NCBI GenBank assembly: GCA_016709545.1
Contig: JADJMO010000013.1
Span: 186,001-250,000, forward strand
Reading direction: 5' to 3'
DNA from: Myxococcales bacterium
GTDB lineage: Bacteria; Myxococcota_A; Polyangia; Polyangiales; JADJMO01
Length of the DNA: 64,000 nt
Position 1 is the stretch's first letter. Each line of letters begins with the position of its first letter. The notes beneath the pieces were generated by a model. It ran no database searches and had not been told where the DNA came from. It worked only from the letters and a program-made list of their open reading frames with translations. Of the stretch, positions 26,364-34,806 are shown piece by piece. Both the position numbers and the translations under genes were made by a program.

Positions 26364-27799
26364 GCGACTCCGGCGTCGGCGGTGGGGGCATCGGCAACGG
26401 GATGGGCGGGGGCGGCCATACCCCCACGGCACCCTTCGGCACGATGGAAGCACCTACGGTCCCCAACACTCCTACCGCCACCGCTGGCGCCGGCGAGCCC
26501 GGCACGGCAGGTTCTCCTGCGCTCGGTTCTCCCGCGTTGGGTTCTCCCGCGTTGGGCGCAGGACAGGTTCGCCTGCGCCTGTTCGGCCGCACCGACGTCG
26601 GTCGCATCCGCGAGCACAACGAGGACAACTTCCTCGTCGCCGATCTCACCCAGCAGGTCCGCGGCCTCACCGAGAACATCCGCAACCACGTGGTCGGCAA
26701 CCACGGCACTCTGATGGCCGTGTGCGACGGCATGGGCGGCGCCGCGGCCGGCGAGGTCGCGAGCAAGCTCGCCGTCGACATCATCTACGAGCAGATGCAG
26801 GCCGGCGGCCCCCCCCGCCACCGCGACGAGCTCGCCCGCCGCCTGGTTCGGGCCGTCGAGGTCGCGGGCATGCGCATCTTCGCCGAGGCCAAGCTCGATC
26901 GGAACCGCCGCGGCATGGGCACCACCGCCACCGCGGCCGCGCTGGTCGACGACTACGTGTTCCTCGCCCAGGTCGGCGACTCGCGCGGATACGTGCTGCG
27001 GGGCGACCAGCTCAACCTCGTCACCCGTGACCAGTCCCTGGTCAACCAGCTGATCGAGGCCGGCCAGCTCACCGAGGAGGAGGCCGAGAACTTCGAGCAC
27101 TCCAACATCATCCTGCAGGCGCTCGGCACCGCCGACAGCGTCCAGGTCGACCTCACCTACTTCAAGGCCCGCGAGGGCGACACCCTCCTCCTCTGCTCCG
27201 ATGGCCTCTCGGGCATGGTCCGCACCGAGGAGCTGCGCCAGGTGCTCCTCGCGCACCCCGAGCCCATCGAGGTGTGCCGCGTGCTGACCGACAAGGCCAA
27301 CGAGGCCGGCGGTCACGACAACATCACCGTCATCGTCGCCAAGTTCGAGGCCGCCAAGCTCGAGCCGACCGACCCGCCCGCCAAGTACACCAAGTACGTC
27401 TTCCAGACCGAAGACAACACGAACTACCCGGTCGCGCAGATGCCCGAGGTCAGCGCGCCCGTGCAGCCCGATCCGCAGCAGACCCAGCGGGCCATCCCTT
27501 CGGGCAAGCTGAGCTCGACCCAGGTCGGCATGAACGCCAACGATCTGATGCGCGAGATGGCGAAGGTCGAAGAGCGGCGCGCCTCCCAGACGCCGGGCGC
27601 ACCCGCCCCTGGAGCCGCGTCCGCCACGGCGCCCGCCGCTGCCGGCGCCAAGCCGGAGCGCGTCTCCACGCGCGCGGAGCTCGAGAGCGCGGGGGTGCCC
27701 ACCGGGCTCCCGATGTGGATCTGGATCGTGACCGTCATCGCCCTCGGCCTGGTCGGGGTGGGCATCTACGCGCTGGTAGGGAGCAAGGGCGGCCCCTAA
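26360..27799 (+). CDS. PP2C-family protein serine/threonine phosphatase with C-terminal membrane anchor
   Basis: The 479-residue protein has a Gly/Pro-rich N-terminus (with repeats GSPALGSPALG). A PP2C domain (about 72-330) follows, with metal-binding motifs RIREHNEDNF, CDGMGGAAAGEVAS, GTTATAA, GDSRGYV and GGHDNITVIV. A linker and one membrane segment near residues 450-472 end the protein. It removes phosphate from Ser/Thr, so it opposes the kinases whose marks the neighbouring FHA domains read. No kinase gene is in the window. It overlaps the upstream gene (ATGA), and the FHA-protease gene follows after 9 bases. Confidence 0.92.
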   Translation: MSDSGVGGGGIGNGMGGGGHTPTAPFGTMEAPTVPNTPTATAGAGEPGTAGSPALGSPALGSPALGAGQVRLRLFGRTDVGRIREHNEDNFLVADLTQQVRGLTENIRNHVVGNHGTLMAVCDGMGGAAAGEVASKLAVDIIYEQMQAGGPPRHRDELARRLVRAVEVAGMRIFAEAKLDRNRRGMGTTATAAALVDDYVFLAQVGDSRGYVLRGDQLNLVTRDQSLVNQLIEAGQLTEEEAENFEHSNIILQALGTADSVQVDLTYFKAREGDTLLLCSDGLSGMVRTEELRQVLLAHPEPIEVCRVLTDKANEAGGHDNITVIVAKFEAAKLEPTDPPAKYTKYVFQTEDNTNYPVAQMPEVSAPVQPDPQQTQRAIPSGKLSSTQVGMNANDLMREMAKVEERRASQTPGAPAPGAASATAPAAAGAKPERVSTRAELESAGVPTGLPMWIWIVTVIALGLVGVGIYALVGSKGGP

Positions 27800-27808
27800 G
27801 CTCGCGCC

Positions 27809-29416
27809 ATGCTCCGGCTGACGATCCTCACCGGCGCCCGCGCAGGCGCCCGGGTCGATCTCTCGCAACCCGTCGTCCGCATCGGTCGCGCGCCCGACAA
27901 CGATCTCGCGTTCGATCCCAACACGGATCTCGACGCCTCGGGCCACCACGCGGAGATACGCGGCGAGCAAGGTCGCTACGTCCTCTACGATCTCCAGTCC
28001 CGCAACGGCATCTTCCTACCGATGCAGGGCATGGGGCGCATCCTGCAGCCCTACCCGATCGCCCAGCAGGATCAGATCCAGCTCGGTCCCGCGGGGCCGC
28101 GCGTGCAGATCGAGATCTTCGGGCCGCCCCCCGCAGAGGCGCCGCAGTACGTCGCGCAGGCCACCGCGCCCGCCGGCGCGCCGATGGGCTACGGGCCGAC
28201 GGGCTACGTGCAGGCCGCGCCGGCCGCCGGACCTCCGCCCGTGGTGCCGCCGATGGCCGCGCCGGTGCCGCCCCCGGGCCCCGCCGCGGGCGGCGGCAAG
28301 CCGATGGGGCAGCAGACCCTCCTCGCCCACGTCGGCGCGATGCTGCAGCAACAGCAGCAGCAGCAGCAGCCGAAGCGCGGCAAGTCGACGATGGAGATCA
28401 AGGCCCTCATCGACACCAACGTGCAGAAGGAGACCGGCAAGCTCCGCACGGTCATCGGCCTGCTGGTGGGCGTGATCCTCGTGATCAGCGTGGTGGTCGC
28501 CATCGTGGCGCTGCGCCCGCCGGGCGACCCGCGCAAGCAGGCCGACGCGCTCAACAAGGAGCTGGCCGAGTGCCAGAAGAAGAACCCGGACAGCCCCGAG
28601 AAGTGCAAGGAGCTCGAGGACAAGGTCGCCAAGGTCACCGCGGGGGACAACACCGGCAAGAACATCTACGAGAAGAACCGCGAAGCGATCTTCATGCTGG
28701 TCGGCCACAAGTCGAAGAAGTCGTACGAGAAGGGCGGCTTCTGCACCGGCTTCTCCATCGAGAAGCGGGTCGTCGCCACCAACGCCCACTGCGTGAAGGC
28801 CGCGCTCGCCATGGAGGCCAAGGGCCTCGACATCTGGGTGCACCAGAACGAGTCCGCCAAGGGCGGCGATCACCCCAAGATGTGGAAGGTGGTCAGCAAG
28901 AAAGGTCACCCCAAGTACGACCACAACGGGATGAGCATCACCCCCGACGTCGGCAAGTTCGTGGTCGAGGACGACCTCCCGGTGCAGGTGTCCCTCGCCA
29001 GCGAGGACGAGCTGAAGAAGCTGAGCACGGGCGAGAACCTGTACGTGATCGGCTTCCCGGGCCGCACGATGGAGGAGTCGTCCCCCGTCGCCACCTTCAT
29101 GTTCAGCCACGTCGGCCGCATCACCGACAAGCACGGCGCGCAAGCCGACTCGTTCAAGGACGGCTGGCTCGTGCAGCACGAGGGGCAGACCACGCCGGGC
29201 ACCAGCGGTTCGCCGATCTTCAACCAGTCCGGCAAGGTGGTCGCCATCAACGCCGGCGGCCTCCTCGAGAAGAACCAGCAAGCGGTCTACAAGTACGCGA
29301 TGCGCATCGACCTCCTCGACAAGGTGAAGGTCAAGGGCAGCAGCGGCAGCAGCGACGACGACGACGACGGCGACAAGAAGAAGAAGAAGAAGGGCGACGA
29401 CGAGGACGACGACTGA
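27809..29416 (+). CDS. Membrane-spanning FHA-trypsin-like serine protease
   Basis: The 535-residue protein has an N-terminal FHA domain (residues 1-110: GRAPDNDLAFD, SGHHAEI, SRNGIFLP). A Pro/Ala and polyglutamine linker and one membrane helix at about 214-236 follow. A trypsin-like domain then shows His327 in ATNAHCV and Ser466 in GTSGSPIFN; the catalytic Asp is probably in the stretch around PDVGKFVVED. A charged DDDDDGDKKKKKKGDDEDDD tail ends it. The topology puts the FHA domain in the cytoplasm and the protease in the periplasm. Together with the PP2C and FHA neighbours this suggests phosphorylation-gated proteolysis across the membrane, which is inference. Confidence 0.85.
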   Translation: MLRLTILTGARAGARVDLSQPVVRIGRAPDNDLAFDPNTDLDASGHHAEIRGEQGRYVLYDLQSRNGIFLPMQGMGRILQPYPIAQQDQIQLGPAGPRVQIEIFGPPPAEAPQYVAQATAPAGAPMGYGPTGYVQAAPAAGPPPVVPPMAAPVPPPGPAAGGGKPMGQQTLLAHVGAMLQQQQQQQQPKRGKSTMEIKALIDTNVQKETGKLRTVIGLLVGVILVISVVVAIVALRPPGDPRKQADALNKELAECQKKNPDSPEKCKELEDKVAKVTAGDNTGKNIYEKNREAIFMLVGHKSKKSYEKGGFCTGFSIEKRVVATNAHCVKAALAMEAKGLDIWVHQNESAKGGDHPKMWKVVSKKGHPKYDHNGMSITPDVGKFVVEDDLPVQVSLASEDELKKLSTGENLYVIGFPGRTMEESSPVATFMFSHVGRITDKHGAQADSFKDGWLVQHEGQTTPGTSGSPIFNQSGKVVAINAGGLLEKNQQAVYKYAMRIDLLDKVKVKGSSGSSDDDDDGDKKKKKKGDDEDDD

Positions 29417-29425
29417 GGGCTCCCC

Positions 29426-29445
29426 GAGGCCAAAGTGCCTTTTTC
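29426..29445 (+). terminator. Weak Rho-independent terminator candidate
   Basis: Just after the FHA-protease stop, GAGGC and GCCTT can pair around a 6-base loop (CAAAGT), followed by a T5 tract. The stem is only about 5 base pairs, so termination would be weak. It separates the FHA operon from the promoter of the ribbon-helix-helix gene. Confidence 0.3.
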
Positions 29446-29466
29446 CCGAGGTTTTCGCGCGTCACT

Positions 29467-29498
29467 TTGACAATACGTCCATGGCCATGTAATGTAAT
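29467..29498 (+). promoter_or_regulatory. Strong sigma-70-type promoter of the ribbon-helix-helix gene
   Basis: A perfect TTGACA box lies at 29467-29472, and two overlapping TGTAAT boxes (29488-29493 and 29493-29498, each one mismatch from TATAAT) follow within AT-rich DNA. Spacers are 15 and 20 bases; the intermediate TAATGT gives 17. The start of transcription would be about 29500-29506, right at the TTG start codon at 29505, so the message may be leaderless. Confidence 0.55.
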
Positions 29499-29504
29499 GC
29501 CACC

Positions 29505-29735
29505 TTGGCGCGGAAGAAGCTGTCCACGACGATCTACATCGAGCCGGAGCAGCAAGAGCGCCTCAAGGTCCTTCACGAGCGCACCAAGGTGCCGATCGCG
29601 GTCTACATCCGCGAGGGCATCGATCTCGTCCTCGCCAAGTACGTCCACCTGCTGCCGGGCCAGCCGAGTCTGCTCGACGACAACGCGGGTCCCTCGAGCC
29701 AGCACCCCAACGCTCCGCAGACCAAGGGCAAGTGA
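29505..29735 (+). CDS. Small ribbon-helix-helix DNA-binding protein
   Basis: The 76-residue protein starts with a typical ribbon-helix-helix motif (KKLSTTIYIEPEQQERLKVL, then HERTKVPIAVYIREGIDLVL). A short Pro/Asn/Gln-rich tail follows. Proteins of this fold bind DNA as dimers through the first beta-strand and often repress their own gene. No toxin gene is adjacent, so it is not an obvious antitoxin. The only in-frame start after the upstream stop at 29490-29492 is TTG 29505. A strong promoter lies immediately before it, and lysC follows after 88 bases. Confidence 0.8.
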   Translation: MARKKLSTTIYIEPEQQERLKVLHERTKVPIAVYIREGIDLVLAKYVHLLPGQPSLLDDNAGPSSQHPNAPQTKGK

Positions 29736-29744
29736 GCCGGCTGG

Positions 29745-29786
29745 TCGGGGTGGGCTGCCCGGGGTGGGCGGACCGGGGTGGGCTCG
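29745..29786 (+). repeat. Three tandem 14-bp G-rich repeats upstream of lysC
   Basis: Three direct copies of a 14-base unit, (T/C)CGGGGTGGGC plus three variable bases, run from 29745 to 29786 in the gap between the ribbon-helix-helix gene and lysC. The GGGG/GGG runs could form a G-quadruplex. The even spacing (14 bases) is not a full helical turn. They could be operator iterons for the adjacent ribbon-helix-helix protein; this is inference. Confidence 0.6.
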
Positions 29787-29823
29787 ACGCGGGCCCGCCG
29801 ACCCAGTAACGCACCGCCTCTCG

Positions 29824-31074
29824 ATGAGCCTCGTGGTCATGAAGTTCGGAGGGACTTCGGTCGGCAACGTCGACCGGATCCGCAACGTCGCGCGCCGCTG
29901 CCTCGCCACGCAGGCCGCCGGGCACGACGTGGTCGTCATCGTCAGCGCCATGGCCGGCGAGACCAACCGCTTGCTGGGTCTCGCCCACGAGTTCGGCGAG
30001 ATCCCCGACGCCCGCGAGATGGACGCCCTCGCCGCCACCGGCGAGCAGGTCACCTCGGCGCTCACCGCGATGGCCATCCACCAGCTCGGAGGCCAGGCGC
30101 GCTCGCTGCTCGGTCACCAGGTCCGCGTGGTCACCGACAGCGCGTTCACCAAGGCCCGCATCCGCACCATCGACGGCTCGCGCATCACCGAGGTGAACAA
30201 GCAGGGCGCGATCGCGGTCGTGGCCGGCTTCCAGGGCGTCGACGACGCCGGCAACATCACGACCCTCGGCCGCGGAGGCTCCGACACCTCCGCGGTGGCC
30301 ATCGCCGCCGCCATCGGCGCCGACGTCTGCGAGATCTTCACCGACGTCGACGGCGTCTACACCACCGACCCGAACGTCTGCCCCCTCGCCCGCAAGATCA
30401 ACAAGATTTCCTACGAAGAGATGCTCGAGCTGGCCTCGCTCGGGGCCAAGGTGCTGCAGATCCGCAGCGTGGAGATCGCCATGAAGTACGGTGTCCCGGT
30501 CCACGTCCGCTCCTCCTTCAGCGACGCGGAGGGCACGCTCGTCACCAGCGAGGACAAGCTCGATCGCGACATGGAGCGGCTGGTCGTCGCCGGGGTGGCC
30601 TACGACAAGAACGAGGCCAAGGTGACCCTGCGCGAGGTGCAGGACACGCCCGGCGTCGTGGCGCGGATCTTCGGCGCCCTCGCCGACAAGAACATCAGCG
30701 TCGACATGATCATCCAGAACGTGTCGAGCGGCGCTGCGACCGACGTCACCTTCACCGTGGCCAAGGCCGACCTGCCCCGGGCCAAGGCCCTCATCGCCGA
30801 GATCGGCCCCGCCGTCGGCATGAAGGACTTCGTGGTCGACGACAGCATCGTCAAGGTGTCCATCGTCGGCGTCGGCATGCGCTCGCACGCCGGCATCGCC
30901 GCCAAGATGTTCTCGCTCCTCGCCGGTGAGGGCATCAACATCCAGGCCATCAGCACGAGCGAGATCAAGGTGAGCTGCATCGTGGCCGCCAAGTACACCG
31001 AGCTCGCCGTGCGCGCGCTCCACACCGGCTTCGGGCTCGACCGCAAGGACGTGCACGAAGAACCCGCCACCTGA
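29824..31074 (+). CDS. lysC: Aspartate kinase
   Basis: The 416-residue enzyme phosphorylates aspartate, the first step to lysine, threonine and methionine. It has the kinase signature VMKFGGTSVGNVDRI, the nucleotide/aspartate motif TTLGRGGSDTSAVA, and IFTDVDGVYTTDPN. Two ACT domains follow, covering about 265-410 (VTLREVQDTPGVVARIFG and SIVGVGMRSHAGIAAKMF). The length and order match the alpha-type, feedback-regulated LysC. ACT domains normally bind lysine and/or threonine. Start ATG 29824; 88 bases of leader include the 14-bp repeats. Confidence 0.96.
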   Translation: MSLVVMKFGGTSVGNVDRIRNVARRCLATQAAGHDVVVIVSAMAGETNRLLGLAHEFGEIPDAREMDALAATGEQVTSALTAMAIHQLGGQARSLLGHQVRVVTDSAFTKARIRTIDGSRITEVNKQGAIAVVAGFQGVDDAGNITTLGRGGSDTSAVAIAAAIGADVCEIFTDVDGVYTTDPNVCPLARKINKISYEEMLELASLGAKVLQIRSVEIAMKYGVPVHVRSSFSDAEGTLVTSEDKLDRDMERLVVAGVAYDKNEAKVTLREVQDTPGVVARIFGALADKNISVDMIIQNVSSGAATDVTFTVAKADLPRAKALIAEIGPAVGMKDFVVDDSIVKVSIVGVGMRSHAGIAAKMFSLLAGEGINIQAISTSEIKVSCIVAAKYTELAVRALHTGFGLDRKDVHEEPAT

Positions 31075-31114
31075 GCCCTGCGTCGAAGAACCCAGCACCA
31101 AGGAATCGCTCCAG

Positions 31115-31774
31115 ATGGCGCTCCCCCAGATCATCGACACCTTCCTCCACGTCAACAAGCACCTGGACGGGGTCATCCAGGCCTACGGCACCACCACCTA
31201 CCTGCTCCTGTTCGTCATCGTGTTCTGCGAGACGGGCCTCGTGGTGACGCCGTTCCTGCCAGGGGACTCGCTGCTGTTCGCGGCGGGCACGTTCGCGGCG
31301 CGGAGGCTCGATGGGAGCCCGGGGCCGCTGTCGCTGTTCGCGCTGTTCGCTGTGTTCATCGTCGCCGCGGTGCTGGGCGACGGGGTCAACTACAGCATCG
31401 GCACGCTGTTCGGGCCGCGCCTCGCCGCGAAGGGCAAGCTCCCCTTCGTGAAGAAGGAGCACCTCGACCGGACCCACCAGTTCTACGAGAAATACGGCAC
31501 CAAGACGATCGTCATCGCGCGCTTCGTGCCCATCGTGCGCACGTTCGCGCCGTTCGTCGCGGGCGTCGGCAGCATGACCTACGGCCGCTTCATGACCTAC
31601 AACGTGGTCGGCGCCGTCCTCTGGACCCTCATCTGCGTGCTCGCGGGCTACTTCCTCGGCAACGTGCCCTTCGTGCAGAAGCGGTTCGAGGTGGTCATCC
31701 TCGCCATCATCTTCGTGTCGATCCTCCCCGGCATCATCGGCTACCTGCAGGAGCGGAAGAAAGCCACCGCCTGA
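31115..31774 (+). CDS. DedA-family membrane protein
   Basis: The 219-residue protein has the VTT/DedA domain: FVIVFCETGLVVTPFLPGDSLLFAAG near the N-terminus, GDGVNYSIG, FARFVPIVRTFAPFVAGVG and several membrane helices. DedA proteins act as undecaprenyl-phosphate or lipid translocases and support membrane homeostasis. The motif with Glu and Pro in the first re-entrant loop and the Arg in the second are present. The last 41 bases overlap the convergent HAD phosphatase gene. Confidence 0.92.
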   Translation: MALPQIIDTFLHVNKHLDGVIQAYGTTTYLLLFVIVFCETGLVVTPFLPGDSLLFAAGTFAARRLDGSPGPLSLFALFAVFIVAAVLGDGVNYSIGTLFGPRLAAKGKLPFVKKEHLDRTHQFYEKYGTKTIVIARFVPIVRTFAPFVAGVGSMTYGRFMTYNVVGAVLWTLICVLAGYFLGNVPFVQKRFEVVILAIIFVSILPGIIGYLQERKKATA

Positions 31775-32399
31775 GCGCGCCGAGATCGGCGATCGACAGG
31801 TCCGGGCGAGCGGCCACCACCTCCTGGGGGTGGCCGTAGCCGTTCTCGACGGCCACGGAGAACACGCCGACGGCGCGTGCAGCGAGCACGTCCTGCGGGC
31901 CGTCGCCGATCATCCAGGCCTCGCTCGCCGGGGTGTCGGCGAGGGCGAGCGCGCGCTCGAGGAGGTCGGGCGCCGGCTTGATCCTCGGGGCGTCGCCCTG
32001 CCCGACCACGCAGACGAACACGTCGGGGAGCGACCGCGCCACGACCGCGCGCGCGACGACTGCTGGCTTGTTGGTGCACACCGCCGCCCCGATGCCGACC
32101 GTCGGCAGCCAGGCGAGGAGCGCCTCGACGTGCGGCATGACCCGCGTCGCGGGCGTCGGATCGGCCTCGTATTCGGCGCGGTAGCGGGCAAGCACGCGGT
32201 CGACCAGCGCCTCGTCGGGGTCGGCCACGGCCTTCGCCACCAGCGTGCGCGCGCCGTCGCCGAGGTAGCCGCGGACCACGGCGGCGGGCGGCGCAGCCCG
32301 ACCATGCGCGACGAGCGCGCGGCCGAGGAGCACGGTGATGTCGGCGAGGGTGTCGAGGAGCGTGCCGTCGAGGTCGAACACGAGGAGGCGGGGTTGCAC
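31734..32399 (-). CDS. gph: HAD-family phosphatase, phosphoglycolate phosphatase-like
   Basis: The 221-residue protein has HAD motif I FDLDGTLLDT, motif II in VCTNKPAV, motif III Lys in RIKPAPD and motif IV GDGPQDVLAARA. The helical cap is of the Gph type. The family hydrolyses 2-phosphoglycolate and similar phosphate esters. I chose GTG 32399, nine residues before motif I; ATG 32435 is an alternative that would run into the divergent DsbA-like gene. The 3' end overlaps the DedA gene by 41 bases on the other strand. Confidence 0.8.
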   Translation of the reverse strand: MQPRLLVFDLDGTLLDTLADITVLLGRALVAHGRAAPPAAVVRGYLGDGARTLVAKAVADPDEALVDRVLARYRAEYEADPTPATRVMPHVEALLAWLPTVGIGAAVCTNKPAVVARAVVARSLPDVFVCVVGQGDAPRIKPAPDLLERALALADTPASEAWMIGDGPQDVLAARAVGVFSVAVENGYGHPQEVVAARPDLSIADLGALRRWLSSAPAGSR

Positions 32400-32448
32400 G
32401 CAGAGAGGCTCGCGCGAAGAGAGGCTCCGTGTCATGGTGGAAAGACGC

Positions 32449-33111
32449 ATGCCGCTCCCCCGACGCGCGATCCTGCAGCGAGGCGCGGTCCTGCTGTCGG
32501 CGGCTGCTCTCGGGGCCGGGGGCTGCCACCGGACCCCGGTGGTCCCCACCCGCGTGATCGCGGGTGGTCGGCGGCGCGAGGAGCTCGACACCCAGGACGG
32601 CGTGGTGCCGATCGACGCCGACGACCCGCAGCAGGGGCCGGCCACCGCGGTCTGCGTGCTCGTCGTGTTCAGCGACTTCCAGTGCCCGTTCTGCCGGGAG
32701 GCCGCCCTGATCCTCGAGCGCCTGCGCAAGGAATTCCCCGACAAGACGCGCCTCGTGTTCAAGCACCTGCCGATCCCTGCGCACAAGGACGCGCAGCTCG
32801 CGGCGATCGCCGCGCAGGTCGTCTGGCTCGAGGGTGGCTCCGAGGCGTTCTGGCGCTACCACGATCTCTGCTTCGACCACCCGCACGAGCTCAGCTCCAA
32901 GAACCTCCTCGCGTGGGCCGCGGAGGTCGGCGTGCAGCCCGTGTCCATCGAGAAGCGCGCGCCCGAGGCCCAGCTCCGCGTCGAGGAAGACCTCGCGCTC
33001 GCGAGCCGCCTCGAGATCGGGGGCACTCCACGGCAGTACGTGAACCGGAGACGCGTCCAGGGTGCCTACCCCTACGAGCAGATGCGCGCCTGGGTCGACG
33101 AAGAGGTCTGA
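32449..33111 (+). CDS. DsbA-like thioredoxin-fold lipoprotein
   Basis: The 220-residue protein has a twin-Arg-containing signal (MPLPRRAILQRG) with lipobox ALGAGGC. A DsbA-type thioredoxin fold follows, with catalytic VVFSDFQCPFCREAA and cis-Pro in EIGGTPRQYVN. It should oxidise or isomerise disulphides in the periplasm. GGTGGAAAG lies 6 bases before ATG 32449; ATG 32434 is in frame upstream and overlaps the alternative start of the HAD gene. The C-terminus (AYPYEQMRAWVDEEV) is typical of this family. Confidence 0.85.
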   Translation: MPLPRRAILQRGAVLLSAAALGAGGCHRTPVVPTRVIAGGRRREELDTQDGVVPIDADDPQQGPATAVCVLVVFSDFQCPFCREAALILERLRKEFPDKTRLVFKHLPIPAHKDAQLAAIAAQVVWLEGGSEAFWRYHDLCFDHPHELSSKNLLAWAAEVGVQPVSIEKRAPEAQLRVEEDLALASRLEIGGTPRQYVNRRRVQGAYPYEQMRAWVDEEV

Positions 33112-33118
33112 AGCGCGC

Positions 33119-34699
33119 TCACGGTCTCGGCCTGCGTCGCGCGTTCTGGTCGACGATCCTGCTCAGATCCTCGAGCGAATAGGGCTTCTCCAGCAGGCCG
33201 CGCACACCGACCTCGGCGCTCACGCGGCGGACCTCGTCGTTCAGGAAGCCCGAGGCGAGGATGATCGGCACCTCCGGCCGCAGGTGCGCCACCGCGCGCG
33301 CGAACTGCAGACCGGAGCCGGACGCCATCCCGTTGTCGGTGACCACGACGTCGTACGCGTCGGGGGCGCGCTGGAAGGCCGCCATCGCGCCCTCCATCGT
33401 GGTGTGGGCGCTGACCGCGTAGCCGAGACGCTCGAGCAGCTGGCGCGCGCCGGTGATCAAGGCCTCCTCGTCCTCGAGCAAGAGGACGCTCCGCCCCTCG
33501 CCGCGGTGGGTTCTGACCTCGCCGTGCGGCTCGAGCGCCTCCGCATCCCGCCCGGCCACGGGAAACAGCAACGCGAAGGTCGACCCCACGCCGGGCTCGC
33601 TCTCGACCCGCACGAACGCCTGGTGGCCCTTGAGGATGCCATGCACGGTCGAGAGGCCGAGACCCGTGCCCGCGCCGGGCGGCTTGGTCGTGAAGAACGG
33701 GTCGAAGATCCGCTCGAGGGTCGCCGCGTCCATGCCGCGCCCCGAGTCGCGGACCGAGAGCCGGACGTAGCGCCCCGCTCCGACGTCGCGCGACTCGGGC
33801 CCCACCGTGAGCGGATCGATGCGGACCTCTATGTGCTGCGGTCGCCCCTCCTCGAGGGCGTGCCAGGCGTTGGTGCAGAGGTTCATCAACGCCTGCTGGA
33901 TCTGCGAGCGGTCCGCGAGGACCTGCTCTTCGTCCTCGGGGGACTCGACGCTGAGCACGACGGCCGCCGGCAGGGTGGCGCGGAGCAGGCGTTGCACCTC
34001 GCGGGCGATGGCGCTGAGTCGCAGTGGCTCGCGCCGGTGCGGCTGTTGCCGGCTGAAGGTGAGGATCCCGCGCACGAGCTCCCGCGCCCGCTCCGTGGCG
34101 AGCAGCACGTCACCCAGCGTGACGCTCACCGGGTGATCCTGGCCGAGATCGAGCTGCGCGAGCGTGGTGTTGGCGACGATGACCGCCAGCATGTTGTTGA
34201 AGTCGTGCGCGATGCCGCCGGCCAGCGTCCCGAGCGCCTCCATGCGCTGCGCCCGTCGCAGCTGCGTCTCGAGGCTCGCGCGCTCCTGCTCGGCCCGGCG
34301 ACGCTCGGTGAGATCGACGAGGACCACCTGGATCGCCGGGCGCTCGGCGAACACACACTGGCTCGCCATCACCTCCACCGGCACCCGCCCGCCGTCGGCG
34401 CGCACGAGGTCGAACTCGGCGGGTGGGAGGGCGGTCTCGCCGTCGCGCAGGGCCGCGAAGCGCTCGCGCACGAGGGCCTTCTGCTCGGGGGCGACGAGGC
34501 TCGCCACCGCGAGACCGATCGCAGCGCCGGCGTCGGCGACCCCCACGAGGCGAGCGAACGCTGCGTTGCCGAACAGCACGCGCCGCCCGTCGTGCACGTA
34601 CACCGCGATGGGGGCGAGCTCGACGAGCTGTCGGTAGCGCGCCTCGCTCGTGCGCAGCGCGTCTTCTGCTTTCGGCGCGTCGACCGGCCGATCCCCCAT
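33119..34699 (-). CDS. Hybrid PAS histidine kinase with receiver domain
   Basis: The 526-residue protein has a PAS domain (about 15-135) and HisKA with H165 in GGIAHDFNNMLAVIVANTT. The HATPase has RDSGRGMDAATLERIFDPFFTTK and GTGLGLSTVHGI. The C-terminal receiver has LLLEDEEALI and the acceptor Asp in VVVTDNGMASG. The HDFNN box and receiver mark a soluble relay kinase. In the receiver the usual 'MP' after the Asp is replaced by Asn-Gly-Met-Ala. It is the last gene of the minus-strand signalling block. Confidence 0.88.
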   Translation of the reverse strand: MGDRPVDAPKAEDALRTSEARYRQLVELAPIAVYVHDGRRVLFGNAAFARLVGVADAGAAIGLAVASLVAPEQKALVRERFAALRDGETALPPAEFDLVRADGGRVPVEVMASQCVFAERPAIQVVLVDLTERRRAEQERASLETQLRRAQRMEALGTLAGGIAHDFNNMLAVIVANTTLAQLDLGQDHPVSVTLGDVLLATERARELVRGILTFSRQQPHRREPLRLSAIAREVQRLLRATLPAAVVLSVESPEDEEQVLADRSQIQQALMNLCTNAWHALEEGRPQHIEVRIDPLTVGPESRDVGAGRYVRLSVRDSGRGMDAATLERIFDPFFTTKPPGAGTGLGLSTVHGILKGHQAFVRVESEPGVGSTFALLFPVAGRDAEALEPHGEVRTHRGEGRSVLLLEDEEALITGARQLLERLGYAVSAHTTMEGAMAAFQRAPDAYDVVVTDNGMASGSGLQFARAVAHLRPEVPIILASGFLNDEVRRVSAEVGVRGLLEKPYSLEDLSRIVDQNARRRPRP

Positions 34700-34806
34700 T
34701 TCCGGGAGCCTAGCCCAAGCCGCGGGTCATCCAGAGTCTCTGTCTTTCACGAACAGCTTTGTCGCTCCCGCTCCGACGCTCGCGCCGTGCTCCTCGCCCA
34801 GTCCGG

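Noticed and set aside
29505..29735. Ribbon-helix-helix protein as antitoxin
   Set aside because: No small toxin gene lies next to it; the neighbours are an FHA-protease and lysC.
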